Shown here piece after piece: positions 21,011-31,078 of a stretch of DNA of 64,000 bases. The first letter of the stretch is position 1. Each line of letters opens with the position of its first letter. The position numbers were made by a program, and so were the translations under genes. Below the pieces are notes generated by a model that saw only the letters and a program-made list of their open reading frames with translations, had not been told where the DNA came from and searched no databases. Origin of the DNA: Sciurus carolinensis (lineage: Eukaryota; Chordata; Mammalia; Rodentia; Sciuridae); NCBI RefSeq assembly GCF_902686445.1, contig NC_062227.1, positions 30,806,777 through 30,870,776 on the forward strand. Direction: 5' to 3'.

Positions 21011-21045
<35 letters not shown>
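20951..21045 (+). mobile_element. ID SINE ending in an (AC)n tract
   Basis: GGGATGTAGCTCAGTG and GGGTTCAATCACC lead into about 15 AC units (21014-21043). Confidence 0.85.
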
Positions 21046-21123
21046 AAAACAAAACAAAAAACATACAGGAGTTAATTTCCCCACTTATTTCTGAGAAAAT
21101 TCATCTTCAGTGATGCAAGGAAG

Positions 21124-21242
21124 GGCTGGGGTTGGGGCTCAGTGGTACAGTATGTGTGAGGTGCTGGGTTCGATTCTCAGCACCACATATAAATAAATGA
21201 ATAAATAAAGGTCTACCAACATCTAAAAAAGTGTTTTTAAAA
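21124..21242 (+). mobile_element. Tailed ID SINE with 13-bp duplication
   Basis: GGGGCTCAGTGGTACAG, GGTTCGATTCTCAGCACC, then AAATAAATGAATAAATAAAG and a short unique tail ending in A. TGATGCAAGGAAG flanks it at 21111-21123 and 21243-21255. The tail matches the type on other tailed copies here (30676, 41178, 61084). Confidence 0.9.
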
Positions 21243-21464
21243 TGATGCAAGGAAGCTAGCACAGGATAGACCAGCTTTTCCTGCATTCATCCTACAGATC
21301 ATTTCAGGAAGAGACATAAGGAAGAGTTTGTGGGAGAAGGGGCCATGTGCTGTGACATGAAAGAAAGGATGATGGAGGGAGGGCATTTGCAACCAAAATG
21401 CAGCTTCCCTTGAGTGTAAGAAGAGGGGGTTTGTGTTCAAATAGTTGTGGGGGGGCTCCATTGT

Positions 21465-21472
<8 letters not shown>

Positions 21473-21501
<29 letters not shown>

Positions 21502-21566
21502 AGTACTGGGGATCAAACTTGTGATTGCAAGGCAAGCACTCTACCAGCTGAGCTATCTCCCTAGCC
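21473..21566 (-). mobile_element. ID SINE with 17-bp duplication
   Basis: Long poly-T, then GCAGTACTGGGGATCAAAC, ACTCTACCAGCTGAGCTATC. CTCCATTGTAGATTTTT is repeated at 21456-21472 and 21567-21583. Confidence 0.92.
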
Positions 21567-21583
21567 CTCCATTGTAGATTTTT

Positions 21584-22258
21584 GAGTAGGGGAGTAAAGA
21601 TCTATTTCCACTTCTGGGGTACCCTTCTCCAGCACTATGCAGAGCTCCTCTGAGAATTGAGGACAGAGAATGAAGAAGCTTAGGAAACAATATTTGTTTC
21701 CTGCAGTCTGATAGAGGCGAGGCAGCATTCCAAGTTCAAGAAGTGCATTTGACAAAGCATCATAGCTCATGTGATTGTATTCCCAACACGTCCATTTTCA
21801 AATCTTCTCTCAGTTCATCTTCCCATCCGCTTGAAAAGTCTTGGGAGCATTATCACAGGAGATAGGAGGAGCAAACCTGTCTGCATGCCCTTTCCCCTGG
21901 TTAGAGGTTTGTGTTTATAGGTATCATCCAGTGATGCTTAATCCTTGGGGGTTCTCAGCTTCACACTTTGACTCTACGAACACTGTCAAATGCAACTTGC
22001 ATCTTGGCACTAGGGCCATGCATTGCTTGGGTCTACACATTTCCCCCAGTCGCAGCCTCAGTAGATCGGAACCCAACCAAAATTACATAAATGTGCCATA
22101 TCCAGTGGGAAATATGAAAGCAACAACATTCCAAGACAAAATGGAATATACACTATCATCAGGTAGCTCTGTCCATTGATATTCAGGATATTATGGTATC
22201 TTTTCAACATTCATTTTTCCTGGTACTATCCCAATTTTAAACATCGATCCAAAGGTAG
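21584..22258. other. Unique DNA, no gene seen
   Basis: A frame at 21841-22179 (112 codons, plus) is the longest, but it has no recognisable domain and no matching splice context I trust. Confidence 0.45.
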
Positions 22259-22280
22259 TTGTGTGTGTGTGTGTGTGTGT
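22259..22280 (+). repeat. (GT)n microsatellite
   Basis: Eleven GT units. Confidence 0.95.
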
Positions 22281-22482
22281 TATACGTTTTAGATTATACC
22301 CTGCCATTGAAGAACTGGGTGTGTGACTCTTTTAGAGACATAATCTCAGTCTCTGGCCACCATTCTAGGCCAGGGATTGTCACATGATCCTGTGACATAT
22401 TTGGGATATTAGGAAATAAGGAAAGATTTGCAGGGGTCTTCTGGGAGAATTGGCTTGTATCAAAAAATAAGGGAAAGTCAGG

Positions 22483-22679
22483 GCAGCCAGACACGATGGC
22501 ACATGCCTGTAATCCCAGCAACTTGAGAGGGTGAGGCAGGAGAATCACAAGTTTGAGGCCAGCCTCAGCAATTCAGTAAGATCCTGTTTCAATATTAAAA
22601 ATAAAAAGGGCTGGGGATATGGCTTGGTGGCATAGAGAGCCCCTGAGTTCAATCTCCAGTAATGAAAAAAAAAAAAAAG
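22483..22679 (+). mobile_element. B1-dID SINE
   Basis: CACGATGGCACATGCCTGTAA, then GGGCTGGGGATATGGCTTGG and TTCAATCTCCAGTAATG plus A tail. Confidence 0.9.
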
Positions 22680-22737
22680 AAGGAAAAGCCAGGAAGAAAT
22701 GGGACTTCATGAAAAAGGCAGTTTTAGGTATGGTTTT

Positions 22738-22850
22738 TATTCTTTCATTCAACAAGTGTTGATTGCCCATCATATTAGGTACCATTAGGTACCATGATGC
22801 TGCCCTCAGGACACACAGACCAATGGGAAGACTGACATATGAACAGATAA
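22738..22850. repeat. Ancient dispersed repeat relic
   Basis: TTCTTTCATTCAACAAGTGTTGATTGCCC and GCTGCCCTCAGGACACACAG recall a common old mammalian repeat with a '...TTCAACAAATATTTATTGAGC...' core. Class uncertain. Confidence 0.4.
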
Positions 22851-22947
22851 CAGCAGCCAGGCACAGTGCTGCACACGGGTAATCCCAGTGACTTGGGAGG
22901 CTGAGGCAGGAGGATCTTCAGTTCAAAGTCAACCTCAGCAACACAAA
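22851..22947 (+). mobile_element. B1 half of a B1-dID SINE
   Basis: CAGGCACAGTGCTGCACACG through AGTCAACCTCAGCAAC. Truncated before the linker. Confidence 0.8.
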
Positions 22948-23032
22948 ATAGAACAGGGCAAATGAGCATCCGTGGTTATGAGACCATTGTAAATTTCAGT
23001 GCTAGTAATTAAGATCTTTCCTCCTCAAAAAG

Positions 23033-23075
23033 ATGGAGGTGGAGGTGCAGGTGGAGGTGAAGGTGGAGGTGGAAG
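23033..23075 (+). repeat. (GGTGGA)n minisatellite
   Basis: Six to seven GGTGGA-like hexamers with frequent GG pairs on the plus strand. Confidence 0.9.
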
Positions 23076-23079
23076 ATTA

Positions 23080-23188
23080 GCTAAAGTTTGTGAAGTTCCT
23101 ACTGTGTGTTAAGAACTGTGTTAGCTGTGTTCCAAGTTTCATCTCATTTAATAACCCTAACAATTCTCATTATAAGGAAGATATATTT
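23080..23188 (-). repeat. MIR SINE (ancient), left part
   Basis: CCTACTGTGTGTTAAGAACTG and TCTCATTTAATAACCCTAAC match the reversed MIR order. The remainder continues at 23615 after two SINE insertions. Confidence 0.75.
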
Positions 23189-23398
23189 CAGCCTGGTGAA
23201 GTCACACATACCTGTAATCCCAGCAATTTAGGAGGCTGAGGCAGGAGGATAGGAAGTTCAAAGCCAGACTTAGCAATTTATGCTCTAAGCAACTTGGCAA
23301 GACACTGTCTCAAAATAAGAAATAAAAAGGGTTGGGAATGTGGCTCAGTAGGTAAGCACCCCTGGGTTCAATCCCCAGTACCCAAAAATAAAAATGAA
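23189..23398 (+). mobile_element. B1-dID SINE, first of a back-to-back pair
   Basis: A full dimer ends TTCAATCCCCAGTACC plus A-rich tail. It is bounded by GAAGATATATTT (23177-23188) and GAAGATACATTT (23399-23410), a 12-bp duplication with one difference. Confidence 0.92.
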
Positions 23399-23410
23399 GA
23401 AGATACATTT

Positions 23411-23602
23411 TAGTCAAACGTGGTGATCCACTCATAATCCTAGTGACTAGGGAGACTGAGGCAGGAGGGTAGAAAGTTTGAAGCCAGCCTGGGCAACTTA
23501 GCAAGATCCTTTCTTGAAATAAAAATAAAAAGGGCTAGGGATCTAGTTTAGTGGCAGAGTGCTCCGAGGTTCAGTCCCCAGTACTGAAGAAGAAGGAAAA
23601 AA
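23411..23602 (+). mobile_element. B1-dID SINE, second of the pair
   Basis: A full dimer ends GTTCAGTCCCCAGTACTG plus a GAA-rich tail. It is bounded by GAAGATACATTT at 23399-23410 and 23603-23614, so it shares a target word with the SINE on its left. Confidence 0.92.
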
Positions 23603-23614
23603 GAAGATACATTT

Positions 23615-23725
23615 GAAATGCTGATTTAGATAATTTTCCTAAGGTCAAACAGCTAGCAAGCAGGTAGGGCAGGGATCTGAACCTTGATTTTTCTGGTTCC
23701 AAAGCACAACTCTAATTCTGCTTAA
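23615..23725 (-). repeat. MIR SINE (ancient), right part
   Basis: TTTTCCTAAGGTCAAACAGCTAGCAAGC and GATCTGAACC continue the reversed MIR that stops at 23188. Confidence 0.75.
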
Positions 23726-24567
23726 CACTTAATTCTCAACACTTATTTTTGCTTATGTAGAATCAGCTTGAAACTTTGGTTTGAATGAAACCACTTGGTA
23801 TTAATTAGAAGGAGAAACTGGCAAATGCTCTTTTAACTGCTTTGAACTACTCTCTGGAGAGCACATTAAATACCCCAAAGCAAAGCAAAAATGTATATTA
23901 ATAAGATCACAGTCATTCAAAAGGCAATTGTTTGCCATCAGTTCCAAAGAGAATAAAAGAAGGGGAGCTCAATTTCCCCAATTTTTCATGCCAAGTGCTC
24001 AGGGTCCAAGTTTCCCTCACTGCTCTCTCTTCACCTCTTCTCCTTACACATCACATGTTACAGCTCTGTTCCATGAGACGTAAGTGGTATTTATAGGAAA
24101 TGCTGGTCACTGCCAGCAAATGAATACTCGCATTAAACACGATTTAAAACAACCTTCTCTCCAGTTGTTTATAATAACGTCTTGGAAGTTTGAAATTAAA
24201 ATCTGTATCACATCCAGTCTTTTTCCCGCCTCTTATGTTACATAAAGCCAAGAACTTGCCCTTGAACATACTTCAACTCCTGGCCCACCATCCTGACATG
24301 CTCTGTAGCTAATTATCTCAATCCCTAAATATTAGACCTTTCTCTTGTCTTCTCTGGTTTCCTGGACATGATTCATGGTCCCTGGGTATTTCATTGTTTA
24401 TGTCAATGAGCAAGCTCTTTGTCCCTTAAACAGAGTCTTTCCTCTTCACTTACGTTATCTTGCCCCAACACCTTTTCAACAAAATGTGCAGAGAATTTCT
24501 CTTCCTTCCCAGGAAAAGACCCCCAAATTGAGATAGTCCAACTTCATTAAAGAGACAAGGTCATTGA
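23726..24567. other. Repeat-poor DNA, no gene seen
   Basis: Around 24090-24215 an AT-rich block with isolated CpGs (GAATACTCGCATTAAACACG) could be a regulatory element. There is no direct evidence. Confidence 0.4.
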
Positions 24568-24568
24568 A

Positions 24569-24731
24569 CTGGGAGTGGTGATGTATGCCTGTAATCCCAC
24601 CCATTTGGGAGACAGAGGCGGGAGACCAGCCTTAGCAACTTAGCAAGACCCTATCTCGAAATAAAAAATAAAAAGGGTTAGGAATGGAATCAGTGGTAAA
24701 AGCACCCTGAGTTCAATCCCCAGTACTGCAA
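24569..24731 (+). mobile_element. B1-dID SINE
   Basis: GTGATGTATGCCTGTAATCC to GAGTTCAATCCCCAGTACTG. A short deletion lies in the B1 half. Confidence 0.85.
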
Positions 24732-24810
24732 AAGAACATAGACACAGGCATTGAAACCTAGAGAGATTTTGCAGTTCACCCAAACTCACACAGAAAGAGA
24801 CTTAGGCTCT

Positions 24811-24847
24811 GAGCTGGGGGTGTAGCTCAGTGATAGAGTGCTTGTCT
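24811..24847 (+). mobile_element. ID SINE 5' half, cut off
   Basis: GGGGGTGTAGCTCAGTGATAG, then GTGCTTGTCT, stops where the LTR-like block begins. I did not find the missing half downstream. Confidence 0.75.
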
Positions 24848-25280
24848 TGTTACCGAAAGCTCAGTCCTTGTCCCTGATGCCTAGCAGTAATGAGGACACC
24901 GTTTTGAGAAAAAGAATAAAGTAGTTTTATTGCTTTGCTAGCAAAGGAGAAACACAGGGGACTCCTGTCTCCTATCAGGGAGAGCGGGGGTGGGGGGGGT
25001 TTAAAGAGGTGATTCAAAGGCTACATTCCCTGTGTTCTCTGTCTGGAGTTGTAACTCACTTGTTATTTTGGGAGAGGGTCATTTCTGAGATCTTCTGGTG
25101 CCATCCACGAAGTCTGAATTACTTGGTTCCTGTGGTGGGTGTGTGCTCAAGACAGATAACTGTCTAGGCTGGGGAAGAAAGATAATCCCGTTTCCCCTGA
25201 GATTAGGACGGGGGAGATTAGGGAAGGGAAGGAGGAGAGGAAGAGAAAGAAACTTGTTGGTTTTAAAAATAAGTCATAAT
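24848..25280 (-). mobile_element. LTR-like block, class uncertain
   Basis: It starts TGTTACCG where an ID SINE breaks off. On the minus strand TAGCAAAGCAATAAAACTAC is a likely poly-A signal region followed by a U5-like end. A purine-rich segment lies at 25200-25255. The right end and the duplication were not found, so the extent is approximate. Confidence 0.5.
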
Positions 25281-26105
25281 GGAAGAGCAGTAAGGGCTCT
25301 AGGGCTCTATTCAAAGTATAAGGTGGACCCTCTTACAGTCTGGTGCCATCCTTAGGTTCAAGTTCCATACCGTCACCTCCTTGTACCATTTCTACTGATC
25401 CACATCCATCCCAGTCACTGGTCAATTTGGTGTCAGAAATTGTTTGCCCAAGGCAGCTGGTATGTTCCATTTCATTTCTCAAGTGACATGAATTAATAGC
25501 TTCTTTTGGCCAAGAGCAAGTGTAGAATCTGTTCTTATCAAATAACAGGCAACATGGCGAAGGCCCCGGTTTGGCTGTGTTGGGTAGCTCCTCTTTTGAC
25601 TCAAATGCTGCATATATGTTCATTACTTTGCTATAAGATTCCTAAACCAAAGCATCTTCCCACGGCTTTCCCTCCCAGACTCTTCACTAATGTGTGCTAC
25701 CCCTCCTCCAATAAAGTTTCAAGGGGATGAGGCTTTAGCCTGAACATTTCAGAGAGAATTGTAGTTGAAGTACGTGAGGGTGGGTGGGCTGGGAGGGACT
25801 TCTTAGGCAGGGCCCAGAATTGCCAAGTTATGCAAACATTTTGCTATAGAGAATCTGGGAGGGATGTGATGAAAAATAAATGAATAAATTAAAAAAATAA
25901 ATTTTTGTGCTTTATTCCCACTGAAGTTTCTTTGAGACTACTGCTATTTAAATGAACACAACAAACCACTCTGAAAGGAAAGGAAAGGAGCCATAGAAGC
26001 CAGTTTTCTCTTTTATGTGCCACAGGTCTACACAGTAGGCAGCTCCTGTCTGTTTGGGTCTCCTATGTTCTTATACTGCCTGGTGTAGATTTGGTGGTCC
26101 TTTAT
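25281..26105. other. Undetermined, possibly more of the ERV element; no gene seen
   Basis: Minus frame 25333-25623 (96 codons) and plus frame 25506-25730 (74 codons) overlap and show no viral or host domain. A CCAATAAAG string sits near 25700. Confidence 0.35.
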
Positions 26106-26166
26106 GGCCTTTTTAAATTTTTTTTTTAAATTTGTTTTAATTAGTTGTACATGACAGTAGAAAATA
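26106..26166 (-). mobile_element. Very short L1 3' end
   Basis: TTTTAATTAGTTGTACATGACAGTAG behind a poly-T matches the 3' terminus of the L1 ending at 31130. Only about 35 bp of L1 body remains. Confidence 0.6.
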
Positions 26167-26167
26167 C

Positions 26168-26403
26168 TGCTGGGTGTGGTGGCACATACCTGTAATCCAG
26201 TGACTTGGGGGGAAGGTGGGAGGTTGAGACAGGAGGCTCATAAGTTTGAGGCCAGCCTCAGCAACTTAGTGAGGCTCTAAGCAATTAAGCAAGACTCTGT
26301 CACAAAATAAAAAATAAAAGGGCCAGGTATGTGGTGTGGCTTGGTGGTAAAGCACCTCTGAGTTCAATCCCCAGTACCAAAAAAAAAAAAAAAAAAAAAA
26401 AAA
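26168..26403 (+). mobile_element. B1-dID SINE, long A tail
   Basis: GGGTGTGGTGGCACATACC through GTTCAATCCCCAGTACC plus about 26 A. It has a short internal insertion near 26205. Confidence 0.9.
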
Positions 26404-26774
26404 CCAAAAAATGAAACATAAAAAGAAACAAAAGACAACACTGAATGTAATGTTCCAAATGTGCAAACACAAGAGAAACACAAATAAAGCCTGAAATACT
26501 TAAGAGTACTGGGAAATGGAGGGTGAGCTTCTTGACACAGAAGGAAAAGCCCCCAGCCCCTGTGTTTTGGGAGACAGGACGATGGTTGGCCTGCTATCCT
26601 GGACTGGCTTTGTGGCATGCAGTCCGAGTGTGATTTAATGCTCAGTGATCACTGTCTTGAAGTTTTTAATTTTTGAAGGGAGTCTCACATTTCATTTCCC
26701 ACTGAGTCCCACAAATCATATAGCTGGAAACAAGGCCTTAGGAAGGAGGGCCTAGTGGCTGACCTAACGCCACC

Positions 26775-27230
26775 TTGACTCCCTCTTGCCTGTCTGACTT
26801 TTCTTCTGAGCCATTCTTCTCTGCAGTCACCGTGGATCCCAGGAACGAGAGACCTGATGAATAAGCACCTTGTTACGAAGGTCAAAGCTATGCCCAGACT
26901 CTTACCATGACTCGGACCCTCCTGACAAATCCTGAGATAAAGAGCTGCCAGGCTCCCCGACCTAGATCACCTGCTGTGGCAGCTGTGCAGTCCCTTGGCT
27001 GTCTGGACCCCACCATCGCCCTCATTCCCCTTCCTATGAAACTTCAGTCAAGGTCAGGCCCTGAAGACAGGGCCAAGGACATGGGTCCCTTTTCTTCCCA
27101 ATGTCACTACATTGACTAAAATTCCTTTCATGTTTTTCACCTTCACCTTTTCCCTTTGGTTTCTGGGGTGAGTGGCTGGACCTGATGTGTGGGATGCCCA
27201 GGGTCAGGCCTCTGGCCTAGGCCCCCAGTA
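26775..27230 (+). repeat. Dispersed repeat copy A (LTR-like), paired with 49111-49506
   Basis: Several blocks are shared in the same order with 49111-49506: CACCGTGGATCCCAGGAAC / CACCTTGGATTCCAGGAAC, ATTCCTTTCATG / GTTCCTTTCAAG, TGGACCTGATGTG / CAGACCTGATTTA and TCTGGCCTAGG at the end. Size and a terminal ...CA in copy B suggest an old LTR. I could not name the family. Confidence 0.6.
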
Positions 27231-27521
27231 GCATGGCCATTATGCTTCCCTCACCCTGTTGATGTCCATGTTCCTTCTCTGAGCTACACAGAGGGACTAT
27301 GATCTATTCATTTTTGTTTCCCATCTCCACCAAGAATATTGTATATTGATTCACAGAACAAATTCTTTTTTCTCCCTTATCAATGTCCAACCTTATTAGT
27401 GTTCACAACTTCCTTACAAACTTAAATCCACATGGAGGCCTTCAATCATATCTCAAAACTTCTCCTAATTTTTAAGATTATTTGATTTTAATTTTCTTGT
27501 TGGGTACTATCCCCGCCCCCG

Positions 27522-27696
27522 CACTGGGGATTGAACCCAGGGGCAATTAACCACTGAGCTACACCCCCAGCCCTTTTTATATTTTGAGAGCAGGTGTCGC
27601 TAAGTTGCTTAGGACCTCGCTAAGTTGCAAAGGCTAGCTTCCTGCCTCAGTCTTCTGAGTTGTTGGGATTACAGATGTGCGCCACCATGCCCGGGC
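27522..27696 (-). mobile_element. B1-dID SINE
   Basis: GGGGATTGAACCCAGGGG, CACTGAGCTACACCCCC, to GCGCCACCATGCCCGGG. Confidence 0.9.
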
Positions 27697-28036
27697 TACT
27701 TTCCGAAATCTTGAAAGACAAGTTTTTTTCTCTCACTAGAAATAAAAATCAAAATGTCTTATAAGATTCTTCTGATTAAGATGTTTAAAACCAAAAAAAA
27801 TAAAATAAAATGAAATCCTAGAAATGATTAAAATAAAGATGTTTAAAACCATTGAAGCAAAACACACACAACAAAACAAACAAATAAAAACGTGAAAGCT
27901 GTTTGAATTTCAGTTGGCCAGCTACAGAAATTTTCGTCTAAGTATTAGTCTTCATGGACAAAAGAAAACTATTGGAAATAGTTAAGCTGTTGGGTACAAG
28001 AATAAGTAGAATAAGTTATCTAATGAATATTTCTTC

Positions 28037-28145
28037 TCTCTCTCTCTCTCTCTCTCTCTCTTTACAATGCTGAGGACTGAGGACTGAACTCAGGGTTTTG
28101 TGCATATAGTCAAATAGGCAAGCACTCCACCACATTCCCAGCCCT
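28037..28145 (-). mobile_element. (CT)n and ID SINE
   Basis: A pure CT run (28037-28061) replaces the poly-T side of an ID copy (GAGGACTGAACTCAGGG, GGCAAGCACTCCACCAC). Confidence 0.8.
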
Positions 28146-28199
28146 GGTTAATACCTTAAATAATCATTTAACATTTACTAAGATTTTTGTTAATTAGTT

Positions 28200-28297
28200 T
28201 TTATTTTATTTATTTATTTATTTATTTGTGGTGCTGGGGACTAAAACCAGTACCTCTTCTGTGCATCTACTTTATTGCTGAGTTACACTCCAGCCTG
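28200..28297 (-). mobile_element. Tailed ID SINE
   Basis: (TTTA)n, then GTGGTGCTGGGGACTAAAACC to GAGTTACACTCCAGCC. Confidence 0.8.
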
Positions 28298-28342
28298 ATT
28301 TATTTAAAGTTTTGAAATTTTTTTTTTTTTAAGTTTTAAGAA

Positions 28343-28421
28343 AGATTTTGCAGTGCTGGAGATTGCTCCCAGTGTATGTATACTAGGCAAGCATTGTACC
28401 ACTGAGCTACATCCCCAGCCC
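28343..28421 (-). mobile_element. ID SINE
   Basis: GCAGTGCTGGAGATTGCTCCC, TAGGCAAGCATTGTACCAC and GAGCTACATCCCCAGCCC. Confidence 0.88.
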
Positions 28422-28469
28422 ATTAATTTTAATATTAACAGTTTTTGGTAACGAGAAACTTATGTCTTA

Positions 28470-28655
28470 CAGGGTGTGGTGGCGTATACTTATAACCCCA
28501 GTGACTTGGGAGGCTGAGGCAGGAGGATCGCAAGTGCAAAGCCAGCCTCAGTAGTTTACCAAGTCCCTAAGCAACTTAGCAAGATCCTGTCTCAAAGTAA
28601 AAAATAAAAAGGGCTGGGGATGTGGCTCAGTGGTTGAGTGCCCCAAAATACATAA
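28470..28655 (+). mobile_element. B1-dID SINE, 3' end lost
   Basis: GGTGTGGTGGCGTATACTTA to GGGGATGTGGCTCAGTGG. The B box is missing. Confidence 0.88.
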
Positions 28656-29261
28656 TAAAAGACAGTAAGTGAACCCAAAAAGATAAAACACTCATACAAT
28701 TCCCCATAAGTCCCAAACTCAGGCTCTTCTGAAGTTGGAATGATACTGAGCTTTTTTCTCCCTCAGGTAACTTGGGTACTTTCTTCATTTTTGAAAAGTA
28801 CACTGACTCCAATCATTGACTTGAAATCAAACTTGCTCATTCCTTTAGTAAATGTCTACCATGGACTTTGAGGGCAGAAATCATGAAGCAGGTGCCCTAT
28901 GGGCAAAGAAGGGAGGGACTCCTTCCGGGCCTCCAAAGACCTCATCTCTAGGAGGAAGACAGATGTTTGCACTAGTGCCTCTTCTACCTGATAGTGAATT
29001 TTAACCAAGTCGTAAGTCTATCTTAAGCCATCTTTGTCTAGAACATGTCTTACACAGTAGACATATATGAGTGTGAAATAAATATTTCACAGCTAACTGA
29101 CCGAGCGGCTCTTCATGAGTGAGGTATTAATCAACTTCTCTTTTTCTCATAAACACCAGCTTTCTTTAGATGGCACCAATGCACCCGTTAAACAGTTGAG
29201 AGGTGTTTCAGCAGGGAAATGTACGTGTCTATGTCAGACTACTGGGGTGTCATCCAGACTG
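28656..29261. other. Unique DNA, no gene seen
   Basis: No frame above about 61 codons, and no repeat recognised. Confidence 0.5.
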
Positions 29262-29455
29262 TGGATCTCACAGCTCACATCTGTAATCCCAGCGACTCCA
29301 GAGGCTGAGTCAGGAGGATCCCAAGTTCAAAGCCAGCCTCAGCAACTTAGTGAGACCCTGTCTCAAAATAAAAATTTTAAAATGGGCTGGGTATATGACT
29401 CAGTGGTTAAGCATCCCTGGGTTCAACCCCCAGTACAAAAAAAAAAAAAAAAATT
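29262..29455 (+). mobile_element. B1-dID SINE
   Basis: ACATCTGTAATCCCAGCGAC to GGGTTCAACCCCCAGTAC plus A tail. Confidence 0.9.
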
Positions 29456-29656
29456 GTGGCTCTCCAGGGAGGGGCCTGTGTGTGAGTTCACCAGGCCTGA
29501 CATCAGGAATTATTTGGGTTAACTTGTACTTTTCTTGTATTTATTGTCTTTCATGCCCTAGAGTATACCTACCTGTGTTCCTTCTGCCCTGAGTTTCAGG
29601 ATGAGATTGATAATAAAATAGACGAGACACTTAGACCCTAAATACATAGCATTAAA

Positions 29657-29726
29657 TTACTTATTTATTGTGGCACTGGGGATTAAACTCATGGGTGCTC
29701 TACTACCAAGCTTCACCCTCAGCCCT
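29657..29726 (-). mobile_element. ID SINE
   Basis: GTGGCACTGGGGATTAAACTC, then GCTTCACCCTCAGCCC. Confidence 0.8.
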
Positions 29727-29736
29727 TTTAAATTTT

Positions 29737-30228
29737 TTTTTTTGTTTTTGGTACCAGGGATTGAACCCAGGGCCACCTAACCATTCAGCCACATCCCCAG
29801 CCCTTCATATATATATATATATATATACTTATATATATATTTATTTTTATATATTTATATTTTATTTATATTTTATTTTTATTTATATATTTATATTTAT
29901 TTTTTATTTTTAAATAAAATATAAATTTATTTTTAAGTAAAATAAAATTTGTTTTTTATTTTTAAACCACATTTTGATTCATTGTACACAAGTGGGGTAC
30001 ATCACTTCGTTTCTATGGTTGTGCATGATGCAGATTCATACCATTCGTGTAATCAAACATGTACATAGGATAATGTTGCCTGTCTCATTTCACCATTTTC
30101 TTAGCCCTTCTTATATTTTATTTGGAGACAGGACCTCACTAAATTGCTCAGGGCCTTGCTAAGTTGCTGAGGGTGCTTGTGACCCTCCTGCCTCAGCCTC
30201 CCAAGTCGCTGGGATTTTGAGCATGCCA
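29737..30228 (-). mobile_element. B1-dID SINE split by a short L1 insert
   Basis: The ID half (GGTACCAGGGATTGAACCC ... CATCCCCAGCCCTTC) and the B1 half (TTATATTTTATTTGGAGACAG ... CTGGGATTTTGAGC) join perfectly once 29807-30110 minus one duplication copy is removed. Confidence 0.9.
29807..30102 (-). mobile_element. Severely 5'-truncated L1 insert with A/T-rich tail
   Basis: About 140 bp of AT/TTTA-rich tail is followed by ~155 bp of L1 3'UTR (CATTTTGATTCATTGTACAC, CCATTCGTGTAATCAAACATG). AGCCCTTC at 29799-29806 and 30103-30110 is the target-site duplication, lying within the host SINE. Confidence 0.85.
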
Positions 30229-30665
30229 ACCAGAGCATTACATTTAGGAGGAGGCTTTGAGTCATGTGTCCAGATTGGCCATGTGAGCAAGTAGACTTTT
30301 CCCAAATAATTTCATGCTGCTGATGTCACACACTAACCAGATCATTTTCATTGACTTCCATAAATTTGTGCGTGCAAATTTTGACCTTTAAATACAAATG
30401 TGAGTGTGCATAGGAAGACTGTGGAAAGCAGATGGCCCAAGACTCCAGGGTTGAAGCCTTGCCTCTGCTACTTGATAGTTAGGTAAGCCAGTGCAAGATA
30501 CTCTTCTAGCTGTATTATTTATAAATAACAACAGGGGTTATAGATGCCAGTTGGAAATTCCTAGTCTGAGTCTCATATGGGAGAGTACTTTGTACAGTGC
30601 AGAACTTTAGACATGGCTAAGATGCTGTTGCCATCAGATGATGGTGAAGAACGTCTAGGTGTTGG
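30226..30665. other. Mostly unique; MIR-like relic 30420-30540
   Basis: CTTGCCTCTGCTACTTGATAG and CTAGCTGTATTATTTATAAATAAC recall a MIR core. No gene seen. Confidence 0.4.
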
Positions 30666-30675
30666 GAGACCCAGG

Positions 30676-30816
30676 GTTTTTTTTTTTTTAATATTTTTTA
30701 AGATGTTGATAGACCTTTATTTTATTCATTTATTTATATGTGGTGCTGACAATCGAACCCAGTGCCTCACACCTGCTAGGCAAGCGCTTTTCCACTGAGT
30801 CACAACCCCAGCCCCC
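30676..30816 (-). mobile_element. Tailed ID SINE with 9-bp duplication
   Basis: Poly-T, the tail GATAGACCTTTATTTTATTC, then GTGGTGCTGACAATCGAACCC to GTCACAACCCCAGCCCC. AGACCCAGG flanks at 30667-30675 and 30817-30825. Confidence 0.9.
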
Positions 30817-31078
30817 AGACCCAGGTATTAATCCCATCTCTAGTTGCATAGAGACCATCACATAAGCTGCTAATGACTCAATGGTTAAAAGCAGAGGTTT
30901 GCCTACGGACTTTCTCAAGATCTCCTGACCTGAAAATTCTGTTATGTTAGGAAATAACCTCTGAGTTTCGGTTTTTCTCATATAATTAAAAATTGAGTTC
31001 TTTTTTTCCAGATGCACACAAACATATCTGACTTAAAATTTTATTCATTAAGTGTATGTTAAGTTATAGGTTCTTTAC

